Assembly (NCBI RefSeq): GCF_014172375.1
Contig: NZ_WNXD01000002.1
Coordinates: 1,488,001-1,552,000 of the forward strand
Reading direction: 5' to 3'
DNA from: Pedobacter planticolens
GTDB lineage: Bacteria; Bacteroidota; Bacteroidia; Sphingobacteriales; Sphingobacteriaceae
Length of the DNA stretch: 64,000 nucleotides
Shown here: positions 1 through 10,300 of the stretch, one piece after another
How the letters are laid out: each line of letters opens with the position of its first letter
Position numbering within the stretch: the first letter of the stretch is position 1
Made by a program: the position numbers and the translations under genes
The notes under the pieces: generated by a model
What the model saw: only the letters and a program-made list of their open reading frames with translations
The model's database searches: none
Told to the model about the DNA's origin: nothing

Positions 1-941
1 GCAGTATTGACATCCTGATATTGTTTCTTTTTGTCCAAATTTATCCCATCGTCTGTATAGCCGTCATGCTCAGTAAATAGAATTGGGGTTGATGGTCGTT
101 TTTCCTGCAATTGTTTAATAGAAGATACAATCCGCTTTTTTAACTCACCCGTGGCGATATATTGAGGTGCTGTTAAATTGGGCAAACAATCTAGTACATA
201 AACTCTAGCATCAATCTCAGTCAACAAATCAATCAACTCTTTTTCCAGTCTGCCATTTCCCGAAAAACCAAGGTTAATTACTGTTCTATCCAACTTCCTA
301 CCTAAAATATTGGTCCACGCCAAACCAGGTCTAGAAGCACATGCACCCTGTGCAATCGAAGTTCCATAAACAACAATTGGCTTTTCTTTTCTTACAGACA
401 AGGGTATAAATTCAGCCTCTTTCGGCACACTAATTTGCATCCATTTTACCGAATTATATAAAGGCAAGTACATGGTATATTGAAGATTTTTCACATAATC
501 ATCCTTCGATTTTAATCCTTTGAAACGATAAACAACCGTATCACCGAATGAATATTGACCAGACGCCCAAAGCCATTTGCCATCACTATTTTTAGCGTAC
601 AAATCAATACCACTAACACCAGTTGCAGGCATGTGCGGCATTTGTTTACCTCCGCTCACAACATATTTTATAATAATTTCATCAGCATTAGTTTTAAAAC
701 GAAGGTTAAGGCCAGCGCTATTTTTACTTAAATCCCAAACATCTTTACGAACAGTTTTCTCTGCTCTTTCTGGCAAACGATCATAATAATCTTTAACTTC
801 TTTAGGCCAAGCTTGGGCGCCCAATACTTGTAAGCTATCAGTAGCAGGGTTCCATGTTTTAAATTCGCGTTTGGTCTGAGTAAAGCCTACTTGAAAAGAA
901 ATTACAATAAAAGCGATGGTTATTAATAGTCTATTTTTCAT
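1..941 (-). CDS. SGNH/GDSL-type esterase, secreted (3' end outside window)
   Basis: This partial gene runs off the left edge; about 313 residues are visible. Residues 1-21 form a signal peptide ending in FTQ, so the product is exported. Around residues 109-115 the motif SGIDLY matches the GxDLY domain that precedes GDSL_3-type lipase domains. The catalytic domain starts near residue 188, with the nucleophile serine in GTSIAQG (about Ser195) and a second SGNH block in GFSGNG (about 225-230). Members of this family remove acyl groups from carbohydrates. Its place behind the xylose genes suggests, by inference, deacetylation of xylan or xylo-oligosaccharides. A terminator separates it from the symporter gene upstream, so it may have its own promoter. 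Confidence 0.8.
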   Translation of the reverse strand, partial: MKNRLLITIAFIVISFQVGFTQTKREFKTWNPATDSLQVLGAQAWPKEVKDYYDRLPERAEKTVRKDVWDLSKNSAGLNLRFKTNADEIIIKYVVSGGKQMPHMPATGVSGIDLYAKNSDGKWLWASGQYSFGDTVVYRFKGLKSKDDYVKNLQYTMYLPLYNSVKWMQISVPKEAEFIPLSVRKEKPIVVYGTSIAQGACASRPGLAWTNILGRKLDRTVINLGFSGNGRLEKELIDLLTEIDARVYVLDCLPNLTAPQYIATGELKKRIVSSIKQLQEKRPSTPILFTEHDGYTDDGINLDKKKQYQDVNT

Positions 942-1017
942 TTGAGATTAAATTAAGGAAGTAGCTGATGTAAATTAGAGATTAAAAGAAATTTATCCCG
1001 ATAGGTTTTGTGTCATA

Positions 1018-1052
1018 CAAAAAAAGCTTCCCGATTTTCGGAAAGCTTTTTC
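1018..1052 (-). terminator. Rho-independent terminator after the sugar symporter gene
   Basis: The inverted repeat has arms AAAAAGCTT and AAGCTTTTT around a CCG/CGG inner stem. It lies 15 bp past the stop of the symporter gene, with a T-tract on the minus strand. It separates the xylose genes from the downstream esterase. Confidence 0.75.
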
Positions 1053-1066
1053 TTGAGTTATCAATT

Positions 1067-2743
1067 CTAATAATAAACAGTATAAAGTGCAACTAATATG
1101 CCTATAATTAAAATGGCACCCATTGCAAAACCAGTTGTGGTTTTAAACATTTTAGCATCAATTTCAAGTCCTTTAGCCTCAGCTTCTTTCTTGTTAGTAA
1201 GGAAACTAATTAAAACCATACCCAGTACACAGAATAAAAATACAAAGCCCATTCTATCAATAAACGGAATTTCGTAAATGCCTGCGGTATTTTTTACCGA
1301 GAAACCCATTCCCGAAAGGAAAGATAAATCTGTCCATAACGGTAAGAATTTAAGTAAAAGAGAAAGCCCGAAACCACCAATTGTAGCAAATAACGCAGCG
1401 GCAGAAGTTGTTCTTTTCCAGAAGAAACCTAAAATAAACATGGCAAAAATACCAGGCGATACAAAACCAGTATATTCCTGTATGTATTGGAAACCACCTT
1501 TTTTATCAATGCCTAAATGTGGTGCAATTAACACACCTAACACCATTGCAACAACAATAGTAATCTTTCCAACTACAACCAAGTTTTTCTCAGACGCCTC
1601 AGTATTAAATACCTTTTTGTAAATATCTAAGGTGAAAATAGTAGCAATACTATTTGCTTTACCAGCCAATGAAGCCACAACTGCTGCGGTTAATGCAGCA
1701 AAAGAAAGTCCTTTTAATCCGGCAGGTAATAAATTTAATAATACAGGGTAAGCACGATCTGGGTTCACAGAACCATCCTGAAGCATTTCAGTCTGAAAAG
1801 CCCCATCCTTATATAAAACATAAGCAGCAATACCTGGCAACACCACAATAATTGGCATTAATAACTTTAAAAATGCAGCAAATAAAATACCACCACGAGC
1901 AGTTTTTAAATCAGCACCCAAAGCACGTTGCGTAATGTACTGGTTACAGCCCCAATAGTTCAAGTTCACAATCCACATACCGCCAACAAGCACACTTAAA
2001 CCAGGTAAATCAATATAATTAGGGTTTTCAGGTTTTAACACCATATGAAAATGTTCCGATGCTTTTTGCGTCATTACATGATAGCCTTCTAAAATACCAC
2101 TCGTGCCATAATGATCCGAAACCAAGTTCAACGCTAAATAAGTAGTCGCCAAACCACCTAAAATCAAAAAGAAAACTTGAATAACATCCGTATAACCAAT
2201 TACTTTCATCCCGCCTAGGGTAATAATAATAGCGAAAGCAGCAATAGCATACATACAAACACTAAGATCAAAACCAGAGATACTGCTAACAGCTAATGCA
2301 CCTAAATAAAGGATAGAAGTTAAGTTTACAACTACATATAATAGCAACCAAAAAATGGCCATAATCATAGCAACCGTACCATTATAACGCTGATGCAAGA
2401 ATTGCGGCATGGTAAATATCTTGTTTTTAAGATACACCGGAATGAAAAATACTGCAACCACAATTAATGTTGCTGCTGCCATCCACTCGTAAGTTGCGAT
2501 AGCAAGGCCCATTTTAAAACCAGAACCACTCATGCCAATAAATTGCTCGGCAGAAATGTTAGAGGCAATTAACGATGCCCCAATAGCCCACCAAGTTAAC
2601 GAACCCTCGGCAAGGAAATAGTCTTTAGAGCCACTAGAAGCAGATTTTTTCTTGTTGTAGATGTACAAACCATAAGCGGCTACAATTACGAAGTAGATTA
2701 AAAATACAATATAATCCTTCGTGTCTAATACGTTATTCTTCAT
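1067..2743 (-). CDS. Sodium/solute symporter (SSS family), probable xylose/sugar importer
   Basis: The 558-residue protein is almost entirely hydrophobic, with about 13-14 membrane segments, and has the length and pattern of the vSGLT-like branch of the SSS family. These inner-membrane proteins use the sodium gradient to import sugars. The early LTWWAIGASLIASNISAEQFIG stretch (near residue 50) contains the family signature of TM1. It lies downstream of xylA and xylB in the same orientation, which points to xylose as substrate; that is inference from context. The 410-bp gap to xylA is filled with repeats, so co-transcription with xylBA is uncertain. A terminator follows the gene. Confidence 0.85.
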   Translation of the reverse strand: MKNNVLDTKDYIVFLIYFVIVAAYGLYIYNKKKSASSGSKDYFLAEGSLTWWAIGASLIASNISAEQFIGMSGSGFKMGLAIATYEWMAAATLIVVAVFFIPVYLKNKIFTMPQFLHQRYNGTVAMIMAIFWLLLYVVVNLTSILYLGALAVSSISGFDLSVCMYAIAAFAIIITLGGMKVIGYTDVIQVFFLILGGLATTYLALNLVSDHYGTSGILEGYHVMTQKASEHFHMVLKPENPNYIDLPGLSVLVGGMWIVNLNYWGCNQYITQRALGADLKTARGGILFAAFLKLLMPIIVVLPGIAAYVLYKDGAFQTEMLQDGSVNPDRAYPVLLNLLPAGLKGLSFAALTAAVVASLAGKANSIATIFTLDIYKKVFNTEASEKNLVVVGKITIVVAMVLGVLIAPHLGIDKKGGFQYIQEYTGFVSPGIFAMFILGFFWKRTTSAAALFATIGGFGLSLLLKFLPLWTDLSFLSGMGFSVKNTAGIYEIPFIDRMGFVFLFCVLGMVLISFLTNKKEAEAKGLEIDAKMFKTTTGFAMGAILIIGILVALYTVYY

Positions 2744-2849
2744 TCATTTAGTTATTTAGTTTGATTTGAGGTCTAAATGTAATAAAATTGAAAAATATAG
2801 TACATTATTTTGAAAATTAATTTTTAGGTAACCTTAATCAAAATAAAAA

Positions 2850-3110
2850 TTGGTATTTGCTACGCCCGTTATCTTTAACTCACTTGCCATCTTTAGTTCG
2901 CTGGTCATCCTGAGCTTGTCGAAGGATCTTGTTCAGCTTGTTATCTTTAACTCACTCGTCATTCCCAACTTGATTGGGAACCGTAATGCAATAAGAGGCT
3001 TTTTACGCATTACGATTCCGGTTTTCACGGGAATGACGAACAAGATTCCGATGGGCTTCAGTCGAGATAGCGTGATAAAAAAGTATTTCCACTTGTATTG
3101 GGTTTAGTTA
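2850..3110. repeat. REP-like palindromes and a partial core of the dispersed element (copy A)
   Basis: This fills most of the xylA-symporter gap. It contains a REP-like unit at 2904-2928 (GTCATCCTGAGC...GAAGGATC), a large imperfect palindrome at 2958-3037 with outer arms GTCATTCCC/GGGAATGAC, and at 3077-3108 a copy of the core motif AAAAAGTATTTCCACT found in four other intergenic places. TTATCTTTAACTCACT also occurs twice here. The open frame at 2850-3107 is an artefact of these repeats. Confidence 0.75.
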
Positions 3111-3152
3111 ACAAAAACCTGTACTACTCACTCCCCAGCCTAAAATCAATTC

Positions 3153-4484
3153 TTATATATATCTATTAATCAAATTTTCTAAATACTCTTGTCTACCACT
3201 ACGCACTTCAGGTTCGCCATTGTTAACAGCAAAGTCTCTCAACTCTTCTAAACTTAAATTTCCCTTTTCAAATTCAGCACCTTTCCCACTATCAAAAGAA
3301 GCATAACGATCTGTTCTAATTTTCTTATAATCCGATCGACTAAGAATAGCATCCGCAGTAATTAAAGCACGGGCAAAAATGTCCATTCCGCCAATGTGTG
3401 CATAAAATAAATCGGCCATATCTGTAGAATTACGACGAATTTTCGCATCAAAGTTTACCCCGCCACCTTGCAAACCGCCACCTTCTAAAACAATCAGCAT
3501 CGCTTCCGTTAATTCATTAATATCATTAGGAAACTGATCTGTATCCCATCCATTCTGATAATCCCCACGGTTCGCATCAATAGAACCCAACAAACCATTA
3601 TCTACCGCCACCTGCAACTCATGCTGAAAAGTATGACCAGCCAATGTTGCATGGTTAACTTCTATATTCAATTTAAAATCTTCAAGCAAATCGTACTGTT
3701 GTAAAAAGCTTTTCACTGTTGCAGCATCATAATCATACTGATGTTTTGATGGCTCACAAGGTTTTGGCTCGATAAAGAACGTGCCTTTAAAGCCTTGTTT
3801 GCGAGCATAATCTTTAGCAGTATGTAAAAACTGAGCCAAATGCTCCTGTTCACGTTTCATGTTCGTGTTTAGCAAACTCATGTAACCTTCTCTCCCTCCC
3901 CAAAATACATAATTTTGTCCGCCAAGGGCGATGGTAGCATCCAATGCAGCTTTAACTTGTGCCGCTCCATGAGCCAACACATGAAAATCTGGATTAGTCG
4001 AAGCACCATTCATATAACGCTTATGACTAAACAAATTAGCCGTCCCCCACAGTAATTTAACACCACTATCCGCTTGTTTTTGCTTTGCATATTCCACCAA
4101 TGCTTGTAATCTGCGCTCATTTTCTGCAATATCATTTCCATAATCCACTACATCCACATCGTGGAAACAATAGTAAGGTAATTGCATTTTGGTAATAAAT
4201 TCAAACGCAGCATCCATCTTATCTTTTGCACGCTCCACTGCATCTTTCTTTTCATCCCATGGGAAGACATGTGTTGGACCACCAAAAGGATCTGCACCAT
4301 TGCCGTTAAATGAATGCCAATAGGCGCATGCAAATTTGAAATGTTCGGTCATAGGTTTACCGGCAACTATTTTAGTAGCATCATACCATCTAAATGCCAT
4401 TGGGTTATCGCTTTGCAAACCTTCAAACTTGATTTGTTCAATCCCTTTAAAAAATTCTTTCTCTCCTGTTACTACTTTTGTCAT
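3153..4484 (-). CDS. xylA: Xylose isomerase
   Basis: This 443-residue protein interconverts D-xylose and D-xylulose in the cytoplasm, using two divalent metal ions. The length matches class II xylose isomerases. The catalytic His108 and Asp111 lie in CFHDVD, and the metal-binding glutamate region is [11 protein letters not shown] near residue 239. Further conserved metal-ligand stretches, NHATLAGH and GSIDANRGD, are intact. It is 107 bp downstream of xylB on the same strand, so the two are probably co-transcribed from the operator-controlled promoter in front of xylB. The ATG start gives the usual family N-terminus. Confidence 0.97.
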   Translation of the reverse strand: MTKVVTGEKEFFKGIEQIKFEGLQSDNPMAFRWYDATKIVAGKPMTEHFKFACAYWHSFNGNGADPFGGPTHVFPWDEKKDAVERAKDKMDAAFEFITKMQLPYYCFHDVDVVDYGNDIAENERRLQALVEYAKQKQADSGVKLLWGTANLFSHKRYMNGASTNPDFHVLAHGAAQVKAALDATIALGGQNYVFWGGREGYMSLLNTNMKREQEHLAQFLHTAKDYARKQGFKGTFFIEPKPCEPSKHQYDYDAATVKSFLQQYDLLEDFKLNIEVNHATLAGHTFQHELQVAVDNGLLGSIDANRGDYQNGWDTDQFPNDINELTEAMLIVLEGGGLQGGGVNFDAKIRRNSTDMADLFYAHIGGMDIFARALITADAILSRSDYKKIRTDRYASFDSGKGAEFEKGNLSLEELRDFAVNNGEPEVRSGRQEYLENLINRYI

Positions 4485-4516
4485 CGCTTCTGTGTTGTTT
4501 TTGGTTGATAATTTTT

Positions 4517-4600
4517 TAGTTGATGGTCAATAGTCGATAGTCTGGGCGTCATGGCAATAAATACCCAAGCTATTAACTATGAGCCATCAACTATGGACTA
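4517..4600. repeat. Paired heptanucleotide arrays between xylB and xylA
   Basis: Two arrays of 7-bp units face each other. 4517-4544 reads TAGTTGA, TGGTCAA, TAGTCGA, TAGTCTG; on the minus strand 4600-4569 reads TAGTCCA, TAGTTGA, TGGCTCA, TAGTTAA. The second overlaps the xylB stop codon (4591-4593). Together they could fold into a stem between the two genes. Confidence 0.65.
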
Positions 4601-6075
4601 ATTAATTTTCTTTCTAATATTCTTCTCCAATCCTGATAAATTGGCTCGTATGCTATTGTATTTTTAGGTTCAATGTAGTTAAGTAATTGGTGTTTAGAGA
4701 AAGCATCTTCAGGACTTTTAAAAATTCCAGCGCCAATACCTGCGCCTAATGCAGCACCAACACTACCATCATTTTCATATAACTCAACAGGTACACCGGT
4801 AACATCAACAAAAGTTTGTGCAAAAACATCACTCATAAACAAATTCGCCCGACCAGCTCTAATTACTTTTGGTTGCATCCCATTCTCTCGCATAATATCT
4901 AGCCCATACCTAAAAGAAAAAGCAATTCCTTCTTGTACGGCTCTAAAAATATCCGATTGTTGATGTGTGTTTAAATCGATATTTAAAAGTTGAGCGCCAG
5001 TGTATTTATTGTTGAACATCCGCTCTGCGCCATTACCAAAAGGCAAAACTCGTAAACCCTTGCTGCCAATTGGTGCTTGTGCAGCCAGTTCATTTAACTC
5101 TGAATAGGATAGGTGCGGAGCGAAATTATGTTTTGCCCAGCGATACATACTACCCGTTCCATTTATGCACAACAAAACGCCTGTATGTTGCTTTTCCTTT
5201 GAATAGGTTACATGCGCAAAAGTATTTACACGAGATTGCTGATCATAAGTTAACTCATCGCTCACACCATAAATAACGCCCGAAGTTCCAGCTGTTGCAG
5301 CAACTTCTCCTGGTTTAAGCACATTTAAAGAAAGTGCATTGTTAGGTTGATCGCCAGATTTATAGGAAACAGGAATGCCTTCAGTTAAGCCCAAAAGACT
5401 AGAGATATCCTTTTTTAAATAACCATGTTCAGAAAATAGAGGATTAATTGTTGGTATTAAACTCCAATCTAATCCGTAATAATTCATTACATCGGTGGAT
5501 ATTTCATTCTTTTTAAAGTCCCAAAAAATCCCTTCAGATAAAGCTGGAATACTGGTTGTAATTTCTCCAGTTAGTTTCATGGCAATAAAATCGCCAGGTA
5601 GCATCACTTTATCAATTTTACTATAAATAGTTGGCTCATTATTTTTTACCCAAGCCAGTTTAGATGCGGTAAAGTTGCCAGGAGAATTTAATAAATGTTG
5701 TAATGATTTTTCATGTCCAATTGTATCAAAAGCTTTCTCACCAAGCTCAACCGCACGACTATCACACCATATAATGCTATCGCGTAAAATGTTTTGAGCT
5801 GCATCAACCACCACTAAACCATGCATCTGGTAAGCAATACCAATCGCCTTAATATCTTTCGGATCGAATAATTTTAATGCATTTACCTTTAATATGGCTT
5901 GCTGTGCATTATGCCACCAATCCATAGGCGATTGTTCTGCCCAGCCCGGATGGATAGATTTTATTTCAGTTTCTTCCTCAGGATATTGAGCAGTGGCTAC
6001 TCGTTGTTGAGTTTGTGCATCAACAACTGCAACTTTTATAGATGATGTGCCTATATCAATACCTAATAAATACAT
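4591..6075 (-). CDS. xylB: Xylulokinase (FGGY family)
   Basis: This 494-residue FGGY carbohydrate kinase phosphorylates D-xylulose to xylulose 5-phosphate, feeding the pentose phosphate pathway. The N-terminal ATPase-fold motif GIDIGTSSIKVAVVD is at residues 5-19. The substrate-domain segment YQMHGLVVVD and the adenosine-region motif GTSGVIYG (near residue 265) are present. It is the first gene of the xylB-xylA pair. A good promoter and a LacI-type operator lie 22-70 bp upstream of its ATG. The last two codons and the stop are embedded in a heptanucleotide repeat. Confidence 0.95.
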   Translation of the reverse strand: MYLLGIDIGTSSIKVAVVDAQTQQRVATAQYPEEETEIKSIHPGWAEQSPMDWWHNAQQAILKVNALKLFDPKDIKAIGIAYQMHGLVVVDAAQNILRDSIIWCDSRAVELGEKAFDTIGHEKSLQHLLNSPGNFTASKLAWVKNNEPTIYSKIDKVMLPGDFIAMKLTGEITTSIPALSEGIFWDFKKNEISTDVMNYYGLDWSLIPTINPLFSEHGYLKKDISSLLGLTEGIPVSYKSGDQPNNALSLNVLKPGEVAATAGTSGVIYGVSDELTYDQQSRVNTFAHVTYSKEKQHTGVLLCINGTGSMYRWAKHNFAPHLSYSELNELAAQAPIGSKGLRVLPFGNGAERMFNNKYTGAQLLNIDLNTHQQSDIFRAVQEGIAFSFRYGLDIMRENGMQPKVIRAGRANLFMSDVFAQTFVDVTGVPVELYENDGSVGAALGAGIGAGIFKSPEDAFSKHQLLNYIEPKNTIAYEPIYQDWRRILERKLISP

Positions 6076-6096
6076 TCAGTTTAATTTTATACTTGG

Positions 6097-6118
6097 TTTA
6101 TGCAAACGGTTGCATAAA
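6097..6118. promoter_or_regulatory. LacI-type operator in front of xylB
   Basis: A 22-bp near-perfect palindrome (core GCAAACGGTTGC) starts 22 bp upstream of the xylB ATG. A related half-perfect site, GCAACCGATTGC (7210-7221), lies before the regulator gene. Central CG and TTGC arms are typical of LacI/GalR operators. It overlaps the end of the -7 box, so binding should block transcription. Confidence 0.75.
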
Positions 6119-6144
6119 TATATGTGTTAATTTATAAAAGTCAA
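6115..6144 (-). promoter_or_regulatory. xylB promoter (Bacteroidota type)
   Basis: On the minus strand, TTG (6144-6142) is followed after 19 bp by TATATTTA (6122-6115), one mismatch from the Bacteroidota consensus TTG-N17-23-TAnnTTTG. The operator overlaps the -7 box by four bases and continues over the expected start site. Confidence 0.6.
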
Positions 6145-6163
6145 ATATTCTTTAAAAAAGTTT

Positions 6164-7189
6164 TTAGCTAGGAGCGTTGTTTGAGGTAGATTCTCTTACG
6201 ATTAATGATGGCTCAAGCACAATATGATCTACATTTTGGTAAGGATTTTCTTGCTGAATCATCTTTAAGAATAGTTTAGCACATTCTATCCCCATTTGGT
6301 TTGGATGCTGATCTATAGTAGATAAGTCTGGTGTGATGTAAGCAGAAAATGCTTCGTTGGCAAAGCCTATTACACCAATTTTAGGTGGAGTTTCGTTAAT
6401 TTCTTTTAGTTTTTTAATTACACCAAGAGCAGTAAAATCATCTCCAGCTATAATTGCATCAGGTTTTATATCATTTCTCATTAATTTACTGGCACCAAAC
6501 CTTCCATCCTTAATAGAGAGACCGCCAAGAATGATATTATCTGCTATCACAGCTAAATTATTGTCTTTTAAAGCCGCTTTGTAGCCGTTAAGTCTGTCAT
6601 TAAACACCTTAATTTGATGAACGGTTGTAATAAAAGCAATATTTCTATATCCTTGATCTATTAGATGCCGTGTAGCGATATAACCCGCTTTAAAGTCATC
6701 TAAGGTAACAGTAGGTACTTTTAGATCGGCGTGTTCGCGATCAAATAATAGTAAAGGTTTGTTTTGTTTAATAACTTCCGCAAAATGTGATACGTCTTCT
6801 GTTTCTAAAGATATAGAAGCAATAATGCCATCGACTTGTGCTTCTAACAATGTTTTAACGCCATTTATTTCGTTTTCTACAAACTCGTTAGATTGATATA
6901 AAATCACACGATATCCACTATTTTTTAATCCTTCTTCTATACTATGTATAATGGAAGCAAAAAAATGAGCTTGCACACTTGGTACAATTACGCCAATAAT
7001 ATAAGTTTTGCCAGATTTTAAAGCCGAAGCTAAACGATTTGGACTGTAATTAAGCTTTTTCGCGGTTTCAATTACGGCTTGCCTAGTGGTATCACTAATG
7101 GCAGAAAACCCACTTAATGCCCTAGAAACAGTAGACGTTGTAATGTTTAGTTCCTTCGCAATATCGTATATGGTGGTTTTTTTGTTCAA
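6164..7189 (-). CDS. LacI family transcriptional regulator of the xylose genes
   Basis: The 341-residue protein has an N-terminal LacI helix-turn-helix (TIYDIAKELNITTSTVSRAL, residues 5-24), a hinge near residues 45-58, and a periplasmic-binding-protein-like effector domain from about residue 60. It is probably the local repressor, with xylose or a derivative as inducer; this is inferred from two matching operators, before xylB and before its own gene. The start codon is TTG: an in-frame stop lies six codons upstream with no ATG between. The name xylR would be tempting but is used for unrelated proteins, so no symbol is given. Confidence 0.88.
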   Translation of the reverse strand: MNKKTTIYDIAKELNITTSTVSRALSGFSAISDTTRQAVIETAKKLNYSPNRLASALKSGKTYIIGVIVPSVQAHFFASIIHSIEEGLKNSGYRVILYQSNEFVENEINGVKTLLEAQVDGIIASISLETEDVSHFAEVIKQNKPLLLFDREHADLKVPTVTLDDFKAGYIATRHLIDQGYRNIAFITTVHQIKVFNDRLNGYKAALKDNNLAVIADNIILGGLSIKDGRFGASKLMRNDIKPDAIIAGDDFTALGVIKKLKEINETPPKIGVIGFANEAFSAYITPDLSTIDQHPNQMGIECAKLFLKMIQQENPYQNVDHIVLEPSLIVRESTSNNAPS

Positions 7190-7209
7190 GTTTAAAAATG
7201 GTATTTAGT

Positions 7210-7221
7210 GCAACCGATTGC
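7210..7221. promoter_or_regulatory. Second LacI-type operator, before the regulator gene
   Basis: GCAACCGATTGC shares the GCAA-CG-TTGC layout of the xylB operator and lies 21 bp upstream of the regulator's TTG start, suggesting autoregulation. Confidence 0.55.
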
Positions 7222-7319
7222 TAAGCTAATTATAAAAATTAGAATGTCACTCGAAATTTAACACATAAATACCAACTTTTAGGTATGTTTTAGAGTTCTA
7301 AAAAACGATATCTTAGTTT

Positions 7320-10300
7320 ATGGCTAAGTATTTACTTCTATCTTTTTTGTTGGTTGTCTTTTCAACTACCTCTTTTGCTCAAGCTAAAAAGCCCAGTATT
7401 GAGCCGATGGTACAAACAACTCATTCAGATAAAATTGAGTTTTATGATACTTACCTTGAAAAACATTTGCTCATTACTGCCAGTAAAAATGAACTCATTT
7501 TATGGAATACACAAACCGGACTGCAATTACGCACTATAACTTCTCCTTATAAAATTGTGGGAGCAGCCTTATGCAATAAAGGGGAAGAAATAGCAATCCT
7601 TATGTATGAACATACAAAAGATGGGTCTCTTAGATTTTATAATTCACACAATGGCAAGCCTTTAGATACATTAAGTTATTTTACTAATAATGTTTATAAT
7701 GGTATATATTGGAAAAGTTTAGATTTAATGGTTAAAAATAATGCAGGCGACAAGTTGTTGCTTAAAGCATCAGATGAAGTGTTTGTTGTTGATGTGATTG
7801 GCAGAAAGAAGGTTGCCAATTTTAAATTACCAACCTATGATTCGAAAATTGTTTTTACAAATAAAGAAAACGAATACTTTTTAGCTTTTAATAAGGATAA
7901 TAAACAGAAAGTTGAAATTATAGACCAAAATGGAATTCTTGTAAAAGAGGGAAATTCCCTTTCTTCTTCTGCAGTTGCCGTAGCAGCTAGCCATAATTCT
8001 TTTTATGTACTCACACAAAAAGGTCAAATCATTATACTTGACCAAGAACTAAAGGAAACAGAAACGTTAGAAACAAAAACTAATATCGGTGCTTACTCTT
8101 CAAAAAAAATCAATTTAAGTAATGATCAAAGACATCTTGTAGTCCCTATAAATGATACCAGTGCAGTGTATGATTTGCAAAAACATAAATGGATAGGGCT
8201 TAAAAACATGGCTTATGATGGTATGATTGCTACTACTGCCGATGCAAGTCAAATAGCGGTTTTAAACAAAAGTGCTGGTTTTTATCAAAGCAATGGTCAA
8301 GAAATTTTTTCACCTTCATACAACTCCGGATTAGATGCATTATTTATAAACCCAAGCAATACGGTATTAATGGCAAGTTATAATTCAATTGCACGGACAT
8401 ATACAAATGGCATCAACATTTCTACAGGTGCACAACTTAATGAAGATTTTGCTATTAAACAATGGATAACAGATTCTACTGCAATTTGTATCAAGATGGA
8501 TTATGGTATGTCTATGTTTAAAGTACAAATAAGAAATATCTATGCTAATAAAATACTATATGAATTTGCAAAAGATGGTTTTAAGATAGTTGATGCAAAA
8601 TTATCTCCCGATGGCAAAACAGCAGCTTTTTTGGCTACAGATAAATCAACATTGTTTATTGCAAATTCCAATTTACAGAATGTTAAAACTATTCCCTTAA
8701 GCGGGGTCTCAACTAGGGCTATATTGTTTTCTCCCAATTCAAACTACATTAGCATTGTTGGCGAAATTGCAATAAAGGTTTATGATATTAAAGCTAGTAA
8801 ATGGATTATTGGAGAAGACCAAGCTAAAGGATATGGATATGTCTACATTGCTTTTACGCCTGATAGCAAGAGCTTATTATATCAATTTTCTGAACTTGAT
8901 AAGCCTAAACCAGACTATAAGAAACTAGGCTATACAATAAAAAGTTTTGATATTTCTACAGCAATAGCAACAGAAAAATTAGTGCTTGATTTTCCGATTG
9001 GCAAAATTGTTTGTCACCCAACTGATTATATATATGCCATAGCTGATTTAAAAGGGAATGTGGTAGTGAGGAAATTAGAAGATAATTCGATAATTTTTAA
9101 CGAAAAATCACATTCTGGTTTTGCAAATGATGCTTTGTTTTTAAATAAGCGTAAGTGGCTAATTACTTCTGGAAATGATAAACAGACTGTTATTGTTAAC
9201 TATGAAACTGGTAAACAGATAGCCAAAGCAGTTAGTTTATTTAATGATGGAAAAGCGGCTATAGGTTTTTTTACACCAAACAACTATTATATGATTCCAG
9301 CTTCAAACGTGGCTGGCTTACATTTTACGGAAGATTTTAATACGTATTCCTTTAAACAATTCGATTATAGGTTTAATCGTCCTGATAAGGTATTACAGGC
9401 TTTAGAAAGTCCGGATACAGCCTTAATCAGTTCTTATAAAAAAGCCTACGAAAAACGAATTAAAAAGCTAGGAATTGATACCAGCCTGTTTACAAGTACA
9501 TATAGTGTGCCAGATGCTGATATTACCAATCGGGATCAACTCTTGTTTGAGCAAAAAACAAATCAATTGGTGTTGAAGATAAAGGCAAATGATAAAAGCA
9601 TTCCTTTAGATCGCTTTAACATTTGGGTAAATGAAGTTCCTATCTATGGATTAAAAGGCATTAACTTAAAATTAGCAAAGCGAAGTACACTTGATACCAC
9701 AATTACTATTTCCTTATCAACAGGAAACAATAAAATTGAAACTTCTGTTATAAATACCAACGGAATTGAAAGTTATAGGTTGCCTGTAGTGGTTAATTAT
9801 AATCCTGAAAATAAACCTGTTTCTAAGCTATATTTTGTAGGTATCGGAATTAATAATTTTGAGCAGGAAGGGCATAATTTACAATGGAGTGTTAAAGATA
9901 TTAGAGATTTGGCTAATAAACTAAGGCAGAAATATGCTGATAATATTGAAATTGATACGCTCTTTAATCAGCAAGTAACAACTGAAAATATTTTGGCTTT
10001 GAAAAGTAAATTACAGCAAAGTAAGGTAAACGATAGGGTGATTGTGGCTTATTCTGGTCACGGTTTATTGAGTAAAAATTATGACTACTTCTTGTCTACT
10101 TTTAATGTAGATTTCGAAAAGCCAGAACAAAATGGTCTTGCTTATGATTCATTTGAAGATTTGGTAGACAATATTCCTGCTCGTCAGAAATTGATGTTAA
10201 TTGATGCCTGCCATAGTGGAGAAGTAGATAAGGAAGAGTTGCAAAAATTAAATCAGACCGAAACACAATTGGCCTCAACAGGTGTACAAGCAAATGCAGA

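Noticed and set aside
577..786. Plus-strand open frame in the first kilobase
   Set aside because: It is the shadow of the SGNH esterase gene on the minus strand, which has a signal peptide and catalytic motifs.
2850..3107. Small open reading frame of 85 codons
   Set aside because: It runs through REP-like palindromes and repeated words; composition and lack of conserved features argue against a gene.
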